From ZC4RG20 sp963782445 (GTDB lineage: Bacteria > Pseudomonadota > Gammaproteobacteria > Steroidobacterales > Rariloculaceae), in assembly GCA_963782445.1 (NCBI GenBank), contig CAWAJM010000001.1:558001-622000 (forward strand): a stretch of 64,000 nucleotides of DNA. The letters are read 5' to 3'. Shown piece by piece: positions 17,379-25,667 of this stretch. The translations under genes were made by a program, and so were the position numbers. Under the pieces are notes generated by a model, which saw only the letters and a program-made list of their open reading frames with translations, was not told the origin of the DNA and made no database searches. Each line of letters begins with the position of its first letter. The first letter of the stretch is position 1.

Positions 17379-18746
17379 CTAGTTGTTGAGGGCCTGCAAC
17401 GGTGCCGGAATGCGGCCGCCGCGGCGCACGAACGCGGCGCTCGACTCGGGGTGGAGCGCCATGACGGGCGCCCGGCCGAGGAGGCCGCCGAACTCGACGA
17501 GCTCGCCGACGGATTTCCCGGGCGCCGGGATGATGCGCACGGCCGTCGTCTTGCGGTTGATCATGCCGATCGCCGCCTCGTCCGCGATGATCGCCGCGAT
17601 CGTCTCTGCGCTCGTGTCGCCCGGTACCGCGATCATGTCGAGACCCACGGAGCAGACGGCCGTCATGGCCTCGAGCTTGTCGAAAGTGATTGCGCCGAGG
17701 CTCGCTGCCTCGATCATGCCTTCGTCCTCGGAGACCGGAATGAAGGCGCCGGACAGGCCGCCGACATGGCCCGAAGCCATGGCGCCGCCCTTTTTGACCG
17801 CGTCGTTGAGCAGGGCGAGCGCGGCCGTTGAGCCGTGTGTGCCGATGCGTTCGAGGCCCATGGCCTCGAGGATGCGGGCGACGCTGTCGCCGAGCGCCGG
17901 CGTCGGGGCCAGGGAGAGATCGACGATGCCGAAGGGGACGCCGAGCTTTCGTGAGGCGGCGCGGCCGACGAGCTCGCCCATGCGCGTGACCTTGAAGGCC
18001 GTGCGCTTGATGGCGGATGCGAGCTCGCCGAAATCGAGCTCGGGGACCTCCTTGACGGCGTTGAGGATAACCCCCGGGCCGCTGACGCCGACGTTGACGA
18101 CGCAGTCGGGCTCGCCGATGCCATGGAAGGCGCCGGCCATGAAGGGATTGTCGTCGACGGCGTTGCAGAAGGCGACGAGCTTGGCGCAGCCGATGCCGTC
18201 GCGCTCGCGCGTGGCGCGGGCCGTCGCGGTCACGATGCGGCCCATCTCGGCAACGGCATCCATGTTGATGCCCGCTCGCGTCGAGCCGATGTTGACCGAA
18301 GCGCAGACGCGGTCCGTCGCTGCGAGCGCCGCCGGAATCGACGCGAGCAGCTTGCGGTCGCCCGGCGTCATGCCCTTCTGCACGAGTGCCGAGAAGCCGC
18401 CGATGAAGTTGACGCCGACCTCGGCGGCCGCGCGGTCGAGTGCCTCGGCGAACGCTAGGTAATCGTCGCCGGCCGCGCTTTCGGCCACGAGCGCGATGGG
18501 CGTGACGGAGATCCGTTTGTTGACGATCGGAATGCCGTACTCGTGCTCGATCTCGGCACCGACGGCCACGAGCCGGCCCGCGGCCCGGCAGATCTTCGCG
18601 TAGGCCTTCTGCGCGGCTTCCGCAAGATCCGGGCCGGCACAGTCGCGCAGGCTGATGCCCATCGTGATCGTGCGGATGTCGAGCTTCTCCATCTGCACCA
18701 TGCGGATGGTCTCGACGATTTCCTGCGGCGAGAACGGGATGGCCAT
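17379..18746 (-). CDS. UPF0210 (DUF711) family protein
   Basis: A 455-residue cytosolic protein of the UPF0210/DUF711 family, recognised from KLDIRTITMGISLRDCAGPD, VNIGSTRAGINMDAVAEMG and the LDMIAVPGDTSAETIAAII run. The biochemical role is not established; structures of relatives show a fold related to radical-type enzymes, but a glycyl-radical site is not visible. The gene follows the ACT-domain gene by 3 bases, and the same pair is found side by side in many bacteria and archaea, which supports a shared role in sensing or turning over a small metabolite. Confidence 0.85.
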   Translation of the reverse strand: MAIPFSPQEIVETIRMVQMEKLDIRTITMGISLRDCAGPDLAEAAQKAYAKICRAAGRLVAVGAEIEHEYGIPIVNKRISVTPIALVAESAAGDDYLAFAEALDRAAAEVGVNFIGGFSALVQKGMTPGDRKLLASIPAALAATDRVCASVNIGSTRAGINMDAVAEMGRIVTATARATRERDGIGCAKLVAFCNAVDDNPFMAGAFHGIGEPDCVVNVGVSGPGVILNAVKEVPELDFGELASAIKRTAFKVTRMGELVGRAASRKLGVPFGIVDLSLAPTPALGDSVARILEAMGLERIGTHGSTAALALLNDAVKKGGAMASGHVGGLSGAFIPVSEDEGMIEAASLGAITFDKLEAMTAVCSVGLDMIAVPGDTSAETIAAIIADEAAIGMINRKTTAVRIIPAPGKSVGELVEFGGLLGRAPVMALHPESSAAFVRRGGRIPAPLQALNN

Positions 18747-18749
18747 GCC

Positions 18750-19034
18750 TCAGACCCGATGCATGAATTTGAAGACGTCTTCGTGCTGTGCGTCGACTTT
18801 GACGCCCATCCGTTCACCCTTTTCGACGAGCCGCCGCTTGAGCTCGTCGAACGGGACGTTTGCCGAATCGAGGTCGGCCAGCAGAATCATCGTGAAGAAC
18901 TCGCGCAGGATCGTCTGCGAAATGTCGACGATGTTGGCGTCTGCTTCGGCGAGCACGGCCGTGACGCCGGCAATGATGCCGACGCGATCCGCGCCGATGA
19001 CGGTGACGATGATGCGGTTCGAAGGCGTGGGCAT
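18750..19034 (-). CDS. ACT domain protein (UPF0237 family)
   Basis: A 94-residue ACT-domain protein. The fold is read from IIVTVIGADRVGIIAGVTAVL, the second-strand/helix segment ANIVDISQTILREFFTMILL, and the closing helix ELKRRLVEKGERMGV. ACT domains bind amino acids or other small ligands, often as dimers. The frame is open upstream to 19346, but the ATG at 19034 gives exactly one domain. The UPF0210 gene starts 3 bases after its stop, so the two are co-translated and the ACT protein is likely the sensor or partner of the larger protein. Confidence 0.85.
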   Translation of the reverse strand: MPTPSNRIIVTVIGADRVGIIAGVTAVLAEADANIVDISQTILREFFTMILLADLDSANVPFDELKRRLVEKGERMGVKVDAQHEDVFKFMHRV

Positions 19035-19153
19035 CTGGGCACTCGCAGGTCTGGCTTCGGACCCGAAGCGGGCTGCGCCATTCGACTGGATTTCCTCGGC
19101 GCGCGCAAGGGCCGCCGCGCACGAGGCGCCGCCGCACGGCGCGCCTGTGGCCC

Positions 19154-19546
19154 TCAGCGGTCCCGCATCCCGCGCAGGCGGACGCGCGTCTCGCCGTAGT
19201 GCACGAGTTGAACGGCGATGCCGACGGCGAGCGCGGCCCAGAACAGCCAGCGGTCCTGCGGCAGATCGAACAGCCAGGCGGCGATCCAGCCCCCGGCCAG
19301 TAGGACGAATGCGAAGGCCGCAGCGAGCGGCGCATGGCTGCGCCACGCCCGTTCGCGTGCCGCGCGCAGGACAGCCCGCCGCTCGGCGGCGGGCCAGGCC
19401 GAAAGATCGGGAAACAGCCGGAGTAGGAGTCCGCTTCGGCCGGCCGCCGGCGCTTCGCCCGCATCCTGCGACGGGTCCGCGTCGGCTTCGCCGTCCGTAT
19501 CCGTCTGCCGCTTAGAGAGCGTCTCGGGCCGATTCGGTTGCCGCAT
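19154..19546 (-). CDS. hypothetical protein with two membrane segments
   Basis: A 130-residue protein I do not recognise. Residues 1-50 are polar and acidic, then come a basic helix (RAVLRAARERAWRSH) and two hydrophobic segments at about 74-94 and 99-116, followed by the basic tail TRVRLRGMRDR. This layout resembles small 2TM inner-membrane proteins of unknown function. The start at 19546 is chosen because it precedes the natural polar N-terminus; the frame is open further upstream, to 20047, inside the DUF1501-like gene. It is oriented the same way as the ACT-domain gene, 119 bases before it. Confidence 0.6.
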   Translation of the reverse strand: MRQPNRPETLSKRQTDTDGEADADPSQDAGEAPAAGRSGLLLRLFPDLSAWPAAERRAVLRAARERAWRSHAPLAAAFAFVLLAGGWIAAWLFDLPQDRWLFWAALAVGIAVQLVHYGETRVRLRGMRDR

Positions 19547-19707
19547 GCCGTGACGGCTCCATGGTTTTGCGGGTTGTGCCGCGCCGCGCTCGACGCGCCT
19601 TCGACCATTGTAACGGCAATGCGCTCGCGGAGGGATGCGGCGGCCGCCGGCCGGAGCATGCCGGACGGCGGCCGAGCCGCGGGGACGCCGCGCAAAGGGG
19701 GAGGGTC

Positions 19708-21360
19708 TTACGCGATCGTCCCTTTCACGATCGGCGCGAACGCCGTCAGGCGGTCGAGGGCCGTGTTGTCGCCGAGGCCCATGCCGAAGGGGGCGAACGT
19801 GGTCGCGAACTGACCTTGCTCGCCGTGCAGGGCCATATAGTTCAGCAGCACGGTCTGGACGAGCAGATTGACGTTGTTCGCGGCCGGCGTGCCGGCCCGC
19901 TGGACGTCGCCGCTGGAGCTGAAGTAGCCGAGCTGCTGATGCTGGGCGGCGGTGAGTCCGTCGGAGCCCTGAAACAGCTGCGGCCGGCCGTTCGGGTTGT
20001 AAACGAGCATGAACGTCGAGGCCGTGTCCTGGTTGTCGCCCGTCCACACGCCCTTGCCGCGGCCGCCGACGGAGCCGTCGGTCTGGCCGTTGCTGAACAG
20101 CGAGCCGTCGCTGAAGACGTAAAGCATCAGCGGCACGCCGACGCGGGCGGCGTACTCGAGGCAGGCCCCCATGCAGCGCCCGGCGCGGAAGTCCTTCGCT
20201 TCTCCCGTCATCCGGTCGCCCGTGTGATAGTCGAAGCCGCCCATCGTCACGCAGCCCGCGCCGGCGAAGCCGTCGACCACGAGCTTCATGACGGAGGCTG
20301 TCTTGCGGAACTCGCTGCCGTCCGAATCGTTGGCGTTAAACTCGGCGTCCGTGAAGATGCCCGTGGGTCCGACGATGTTCGTGTCCTTGCCCGGATCGAG
20401 CTGAATGTTGCCGAAGCGGTCGGCGACGTCCGCGGCCTTGAGGTAACCGCACTTCACGAGGTCCCTGACGATCTGGTCGCTGCCGGGGCCGGTCTGCGGC
20501 AGCCCGGTACGCATGTGGTTGTCGACCATGTCGGCGCTGATCCGGTACATGGACTCGAGCACGGCCGTCGCGTCGGACGGACCCAGCAGGCCGACGAGCT
20601 GACCGGTATCGACGAGGCCCACGACGTCGCTCGGCCGGTCTACCTTCGTCGGCCGGAACTGCGGGTCGATCATGGCCGCGGGCGCCATCGAATTGCCGCC
20701 CGAGTCCGTGTTCTGCGTGCCGCAGAGCGTGAGGATCGAGCCGTCCGCGCCCGCGAGGTGGATGCCGTAAAGCGGATTGTGCGGGTTGTTTCCCGTGTCG
20801 TTCTCCGAGCGCGCCGGAATCACGGCGCCGTTGACGTTGGCGCCGAGACTCGTCGTCTTGATGCTGGCCTGCATGCCGCGCAGGAAGGCGCTGTCACTAT
20901 GGAACGCCAGCCCCAAGCTCGTGTCCGTGTGGTCGCCGTTGCTCGTCGCCGTCGGTGCGGCTTCGGCGACGCCCGGGATCATGTCGCCCGGCAGACCGAG
21001 CTTGCTGTAGCCGGCGGTCGGCAGGAAGTCCATTTGCCCGTCCTGGCCGCCGACGATTACGTTCGAGCCCGCGACATTGGCTCCGCCCGCGAGGTCGAAA
21101 CAGATGAAGGGGATCTTCCCCGCTCCGTTCGTGATCCCGCAGGCCGCCTTCAGCGGCTCCAGGTCTCCGGCGAGGGCCGCGTAAGCGGCGCGCGGGTCGG
21201 CGAACAGGCTCAACACGCCGCCCGTCAGCACCGTTGCCGAGCCCGCCATGAAGCCCTGAGCGATGAGCTCGCGGCGCGTCATGGGGCGGCTGTGATCCGG
21301 GTGCCGCAACGGAGCATCCAAGCGGTGCGCCTTGCGCTTGCTCCTGATGATTCTGGCCAT
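19708..21360 (-). CDS. Tat-type exported DUF1501-like protein
   Basis: A 550-residue protein with a twin-arginine-like leader (MTRRELIAQGFMAGSATVL, from residue 27), so it is probably exported folded. The body resembles DUF1501 proteins, which have an alkaline-phosphatase-like fold and occur in gene pairs with cytochrome-like secreted proteins. Visible segments include ICFDLAGGANVAGSNV and LMLYVFSDGSLFSNG, the latter where related proteins keep metal ligands. It is the third gene of a leftward operon; its ATG lies 28 bases after the LamG gene's stop and has an AGGAG ribosome site 8 bases before it. The first 26 residues are basic and may not be part of the true protein. Activity unknown. Confidence 0.72.
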   Translation of the reverse strand: MARIIRSKRKAHRLDAPLRHPDHSRPMTRRELIAQGFMAGSATVLTGGVLSLFADPRAAYAALAGDLEPLKAACGITNGAGKIPFICFDLAGGANVAGSNVIVGGQDGQMDFLPTAGYSKLGLPGDMIPGVAEAAPTATSNGDHTDTSLGLAFHSDSAFLRGMQASIKTTSLGANVNGAVIPARSENDTGNNPHNPLYGIHLAGADGSILTLCGTQNTDSGGNSMAPAAMIDPQFRPTKVDRPSDVVGLVDTGQLVGLLGPSDATAVLESMYRISADMVDNHMRTGLPQTGPGSDQIVRDLVKCGYLKAADVADRFGNIQLDPGKDTNIVGPTGIFTDAEFNANDSDGSEFRKTASVMKLVVDGFAGAGCVTMGGFDYHTGDRMTGEAKDFRAGRCMGACLEYAARVGVPLMLYVFSDGSLFSNGQTDGSVGGRGKGVWTGDNQDTASTFMLVYNPNGRPQLFQGSDGLTAAQHQQLGYFSSSGDVQRAGTPAANNVNLLVQTVLLNYMALHGEQGQFATTFAPFGMGLGDNTALDRLTAFAPIVKGTIA

Positions 21361-21388
21361 AACCTGTGCTCCTAGAATCGGTGGGCGG

Positions 21389-23986
21389 TTACTCGATTAA
21401 CGTCGCAGCGCTGCCGAGCACGGCCGAGCAGACGGACTTGGCGATCGTCAGCGTGCGGGTCGCGTCGTCGGCCGCGCCCGCCGTGTGTGCGAGCCCGGGC
21501 CGAGTGGGATCGCCCGAGATGCCGTTCACCATGTGGTCGAGCTCGTCGTGGACGACCGTGCGGTCCGGCTGACTCGCGAGCTGCGGTGCGCCGAGCATGC
21601 GGTCGAGCAGCGGGTTGAACAACGCGTCTTCCGAACCCGGGAATACGGCGGACGGGGTCTGGCCGAACGGGAAGCTCGGGAACATGCTGCCGCGGAGCGT
21701 CGCGTCGTCCATGAGCGCATTGCAGTACTCGATCGCGAGCTGGGCGATCGCGACCTGATGGGACGCGAGGAAGCTCTTGACATCGGGTACCGCGGGCAGT
21801 GACTGCCGCACCGATTCATAGGTGTTCTCGACGTTCGTCTCGTCCCGGCTCACGCCCGTGATCGCGGCCATCGTCGCGTCGATCTCGTCGAAGGTCCGCA
21901 CCCCCACGTCGGAGACGGGGTCGAGGTCCTGCGGCGTGTCGGCCGGAGGGGTCGGCGCAGGCGGGCGCGTGTAGCTGTGCGAGCCGAGTTGATCGAAGGT
22001 CAGGAAGAACTCATCGGAGCTCGGGCCCTTCTGCAGCTGCACGATCCCGCCGAGCTGCGCGAGCGGCTCGCCCTTGACCGGGTCGTAGGCGGCGGCGGTG
22101 ATGGTCGTGTCGATATGCGCGAACGACTGTCCGACCGGCGCCTCGGCGCCGTTGATGCCGATTCTGATCCCCTTGACCCGGATGCCGTCGGGGACGACCG
22201 TCGGGTCCAGGTTGATGAAGTAGGGGTTCCTGAAGAGATAGGCGTAGCTGTCGAACTGCGAGACCTCGAACACGATGTAACTCTGCGGCAGGTTGACGAG
22301 GTCCGACACGTCGAACATGACGAAGTAGCGCTCGCCGACGCCCGCGTCATAGTTCTGCTTGATCTGCTCGGGCGTCAGGACACGGTTGTGAATCGCGACG
22401 AGGCGCACGACGCCGCTCCACGGCTTGTCGCCCGAGACCTCGTTGCCGAGCACGAACGCGAACGTGTCGTCCCAGGAGTCGAGCGTGCCGCCCGGCGCCG
22501 GGTCCTGCGTCGAGACGAGCACGCCGTTGACATATATCTTCCGGCCCTCGACCGGATCGAACGTCGCGACGACGTGCTGCAGCGTGGCCTGCAGCGCCTC
22601 GGCCTTGTCCGGCGTCGACAGCTGCGGGTTGCCGTTCTGATCGGAGTTGCTGCTGCGGTTGAAGAAGTCGTAGTTGTACATCGTCTGGCCGAGGTTGAAG
22701 TTGCGCGCCATCGTGCCGGCCGAGTAACTCACGATGCGCCGGTCCTCCTGCACGACGTTGGCGGGTGCGACCCAGGCTTCGATGGAGTATTCCCCGGAGG
22801 CCGTGATGAGCTGGCGCAGCTTGGCGCTCGCGGCCGTCGACGCCTGCGCCTTGCCGCCGTTGAAGTTGAGGCCCCAGCCGCCGACCCACTGCACGGCACC
22901 GGACAGCGTCAGGTCCATGGCCGGGTCGACGCCGCTCGTATCGAACGCCGTGGCGCCCGTGCCGGCCTTGAACTCGTAGAGCGCGATCTGGCTCGCCTCG
23001 TAGCGGTTGCCGCCCGAGGCGATCGTGCCTTCATAGAGCGTCGACGCCTTGCTCGTGACGAGGTTCGGATCGACCTGAGTCAGCGGGATGGACTGCGCGA
23101 ACTCCTCGATTTTCTTCTGCATCCAGGCGGCGTCGGCGGCGCAATCGCTGGACCAGCAGTTATGGGACTCGTCGCGCAGGCGCACGACGAAGCGCGAGCT
23201 GGCCGGATCGTCGAGATTGATGCGCGCCTTCGCAGCCTCGTAAGCCGCCGCGACGGCATCCGGGTCCGTGGCCGGCCCCTCGGCGAAGAACGGCTGCTGC
23301 TTGATCGTCGTGTTCGAAGCGTGGCAGCCGCTGCAGTGAGCTTCGAGCACCGGGTAGACCGTCGTCGAGAACAGGCTCGCGTCGGCCGGGAACGTGCGGC
23401 TCTGGCCCGGGTCGCGCGGCGCCGGGGGCTTGAGCTCGATCTTGCGGCCCGCAGCGCCGGCCACGGCGCCCGCCCAATTCGTGATCCACTTCGTGAGAAT
23501 GTCGGCGCAGGCGCTGTTGCTCCCGAGCCAGCAGTGATGACCGCCGCCTACTTTCTGGACCATGAGCGAGTCTTGCGGCGAAGTCAGCGTCACGACCTGG
23601 TTCGCGGCCGCGTAGGCGAGGTTCACGTCGTCGCTGCGGGCGAACATCGGCGTCTGGCCGCCGTCGACGCTGTGGCAGGCGCCGCAGCGGTCGCTCGAGC
23701 GGATGTTGTCGTAGAGGTTGATCTTGAACGACTGGATGTCGGCCGTGTCCGGTGCCGGGCCCTTGTAGGCTTGCGCGTCGACGGTGCCGCCGCCCGTGGT
23801 CGGGTTTTGGACCACGGCCGGGCCGCTGCCGCCGCTGCAGCCGGCGAGAGCGCCCGCGGTGGCGAGCAACAGGGCCGCTGCGGCCGCGCGCAGGCGGGCA
23901 GCGCGGCGCATGGAGCGGGGCGCCGGCCCCGCAGTCGTCCCGGTCGTCGTCGCGGCCGGCGCCGGAAAGTCGTTTGCGTGCTGCAT
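21389..23986 (-). CDS. LamG-domain lipoprotein with two CxxCH motifs
   Basis: An 865-residue exported lipoprotein with lipobox LAGC (Cys50) after an unusually long N-terminal region; an ATG at codon 26 would give an ordinary leader, but the codon-1 start has the better ribosome site (GGAG). Two c-type heme-binding motifs follow: CGACH (101-105) and CSGCH (218-222). Each is followed by a His-x-Cys-Trp motif and another Cys (HHCW at 150 with C160; HNCW at 275 with C282), so the heme modules look duplicated. A LamG/concanavalin-like jelly-roll domain comes next (about 330-540) and then a large C-terminal region without a known fold. It lies 13 bases after the upstream CxxCH gene and 28 bases before the DUF1501-like gene. 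Confidence 0.75.
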   Translation of the reverse strand: MQHANDFPAPAATTTGTTAGPAPRSMRRAARLRAAAAALLLATAGALAGCSGGSGPAVVQNPTTGGGTVDAQAYKGPAPDTADIQSFKINLYDNIRSSDRCGACHSVDGGQTPMFARSDDVNLAYAAANQVVTLTSPQDSLMVQKVGGGHHCWLGSNSACADILTKWITNWAGAVAGAAGRKIELKPPAPRDPGQSRTFPADASLFSTTVYPVLEAHCSGCHASNTTIKQQPFFAEGPATDPDAVAAAYEAAKARINLDDPASSRFVVRLRDESHNCWSSDCAADAAWMQKKIEEFAQSIPLTQVDPNLVTSKASTLYEGTIASGGNRYEASQIALYEFKAGTGATAFDTSGVDPAMDLTLSGAVQWVGGWGLNFNGGKAQASTAASAKLRQLITASGEYSIEAWVAPANVVQEDRRIVSYSAGTMARNFNLGQTMYNYDFFNRSSNSDQNGNPQLSTPDKAEALQATLQHVVATFDPVEGRKIYVNGVLVSTQDPAPGGTLDSWDDTFAFVLGNEVSGDKPWSGVVRLVAIHNRVLTPEQIKQNYDAGVGERYFVMFDVSDLVNLPQSYIVFEVSQFDSYAYLFRNPYFINLDPTVVPDGIRVKGIRIGINGAEAPVGQSFAHIDTTITAAAYDPVKGEPLAQLGGIVQLQKGPSSDEFFLTFDQLGSHSYTRPPAPTPPADTPQDLDPVSDVGVRTFDEIDATMAAITGVSRDETNVENTYESVRQSLPAVPDVKSFLASHQVAIAQLAIEYCNALMDDATLRGSMFPSFPFGQTPSAVFPGSEDALFNPLLDRMLGAPQLASQPDRTVVHDELDHMVNGISGDPTRPGLAHTAGAADDATRTLTIAKSVCSAVLGSAATLIE

Positions 23987-23999
23987 TTTCGTTGCTCCG

Positions 24000-25208
24000 T
24001 TACTGGCCCATGCAGTACACGGCCGCCGAGGCGAACGTGTCCCGGAGCTTGTAGTTGTCGCTCTCGAGGCTCGACGCCATCGTCGATATCTGGTCGCGGT
24101 CCGCCTGGTCCACGGGCGGGCGCAGGCACACGGTCTTGAATACTTTCTTGGCCTGGCACTGGGCGAAGGCCTGGCTGCCTGCGAGCTCTTGCCCGAGAGA
24201 CTTGGCGCCCTTGCCCGCACCCGGCAGATTCGGGTCCCAGCCGAGCCGGGCGTCCTGGCCTTCCCGCCAGTAGTTCGTCCACGAGTCGTCGGGGGTCACG
24301 AAGCCGTCCGGGAACGTGGTCTCGTTGTGAAAGTACTTGGGCTGCACGTTTCCAGGCGTGTACTCGATGTGCCCGGCCGTATCATCGTAGTTGTAGTACG
24401 CAAAGGCCTGAGCCATCGGGTCCATGCCCGCGTGACAGCCGATGCAGCTGTTAAGGAACACTCGGCTGTCGCCGCCTGGGCTGCGCGAGACGTCCTGCCG
24501 GATTCGGTCGGGCACGACCGTCACGTCGTGCACCTGCTCGAGGTCCGTGCACAGGTGGTCGATGAGCATGAACCGGAACATCGCCCGGTTCGTGCCTGCG
24601 ATGAAGTAGGCCTGGGCGGCCGCACGCGTCGTGATCGCTCCGGCCGTCGCCTGCGTCGGCAGTCCGTAGACAGAGGACTGGGTCGTCTGCACGAGGTCCG
24701 TTTGCGGGTCGAACGTCGGCGAGAGCATGGCCTGCTCGAGTGCCTCGTAGTGCGCGTTGCTGTCTGCGCTCGGCGCCGGAGAGACGCCCTTTCCGACATA
24801 AAGCATGTCGGCCGACAGGATCTGGTTGAAGGGCACGTTGTCCTTGACCATGCCGATCACGAGCGTCGTGTAGTCGTTGAGCGGCACGAACGGCGATTGA
24901 TCGCGATTCGTCCACGGCGCTGCAAAGTTCTTAAGCGTCACCGTGTAGAAGTGCGGGTCCTGCATCGCGAGTTGTGCAGCCGCGGTCGGGTCGTTGTTCA
25001 CGATGTCCTGGGCCATCTGATCCAGGACGGCTGCACTGGGCGGTACACCCGCAAGGCGGTCGTGGATCCGCTGGGCCTGTTCCCTGGGCCCCGCGAGGGC
25101 CACGGAAAGGCCGCCGAGCGCGAAGGCCGCCGCGAAGATGAAGGTGCCGGTCGCGCGCGCCGCCGAAACGCGGCGGCCGGTCGTTCTGCACTGTGCGTTG
25201 CTGCTCAT
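24000..25208 (-). CDS. exported CxxCH protein (DUF1592/1588-like)
   Basis: A 402-residue exported protein with signal-like N-terminus (hydrophobic run at about 22-39). A single heme-type motif CIGCH (255-259) is followed by AGMDPMAQAF, the pattern seen in cytochrome-like planctomycete-type proteins of the DUF1592/1588 group. Upstream is the helical region FNQILSADMLYVGKG typical of the same group. It is first in a leftward operon with the LamG lipoprotein (13 bases later) and the DUF1501-like gene. It may carry one heme c and pass electrons in the periplasm, but this is inferred from motif and context. Confidence 0.68.
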   Translation of the reverse strand: MSSNAQCRTTGRRVSAARATGTFIFAAAFALGGLSVALAGPREQAQRIHDRLAGVPPSAAVLDQMAQDIVNNDPTAAAQLAMQDPHFYTVTLKNFAAPWTNRDQSPFVPLNDYTTLVIGMVKDNVPFNQILSADMLYVGKGVSPAPSADSNAHYEALEQAMLSPTFDPQTDLVQTTQSSVYGLPTQATAGAITTRAAAQAYFIAGTNRAMFRFMLIDHLCTDLEQVHDVTVVPDRIRQDVSRSPGGDSRVFLNSCIGCHAGMDPMAQAFAYYNYDDTAGHIEYTPGNVQPKYFHNETTFPDGFVTPDDSWTNYWREGQDARLGWDPNLPGAGKGAKSLGQELAGSQAFAQCQAKKVFKTVCLRPPVDQADRDQISTMASSLESDNYKLRDTFASAAVYCMGQ

Positions 25209-25667
25209 CGTCTTCGTCCCGTTCGCTGGAAACTGATCGGTCGGGGCGCACTAAAGCACATGAGCGTTTTCCTTCGTAATGTGGAAATTTACCGACGTTC
25301 TCGAATTCGCGACAGTTTCTTTTGCAGCGTAACCGGCATGTAAGCTCCGCGAAGTGATGCATTGCTACATTTCGCAGCGCCGTGCTGCGCCGCCGAAAGC
25401 GGCCTCGGGGACGGGATTGCGGGGCAACGCGCGGCGGACGCAATCCTGAGCGCGGGCCCGACACGTTCTGTGATCGCGTTAACGGCAGCTGAGTTTGGTC
25501 ATGCTCATTATTCGAGGCGCCGAGATTACGTCCAATGACCGCGCGCGGCAGGCGCCGGAGGACTCGAGTCGGCCTCCGAGTTCGGCTTGACAGAGCTGCA
25601 CGATGACACGCAAGGAACGGGTTCCCGCGCCACCCAAGGGCCGGAAGTAACACGAGAGGGAACTCCG
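25209..25667. promoter_or_regulatory. divergent intergenic control region, 459 bases
   Basis: The longest gene-free stretch in the window. It separates the two divergent operons of the envelope cluster and must hold promoters for both. Bases near 25255-25350 are markedly richer in A and T than the surroundings, as expected of promoters, but I find no convincing pair of -35 and -10 boxes. A TTGACA hexamer occurs at 25587-25592, although the expected -10 sequence at 17 bases further is poor. The last part holds the ribosome site (AGAGGGA) for the rightward lipoprotein gene. No protein or RNA gene was found inside it. Confidence 0.5.

Noticed and set aside
21977..24139. A 720-residue plus-strand open frame
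   Set aside because: It lies antisense to the LamG lipoprotein and has no recognisable start, domain or ribosome site.
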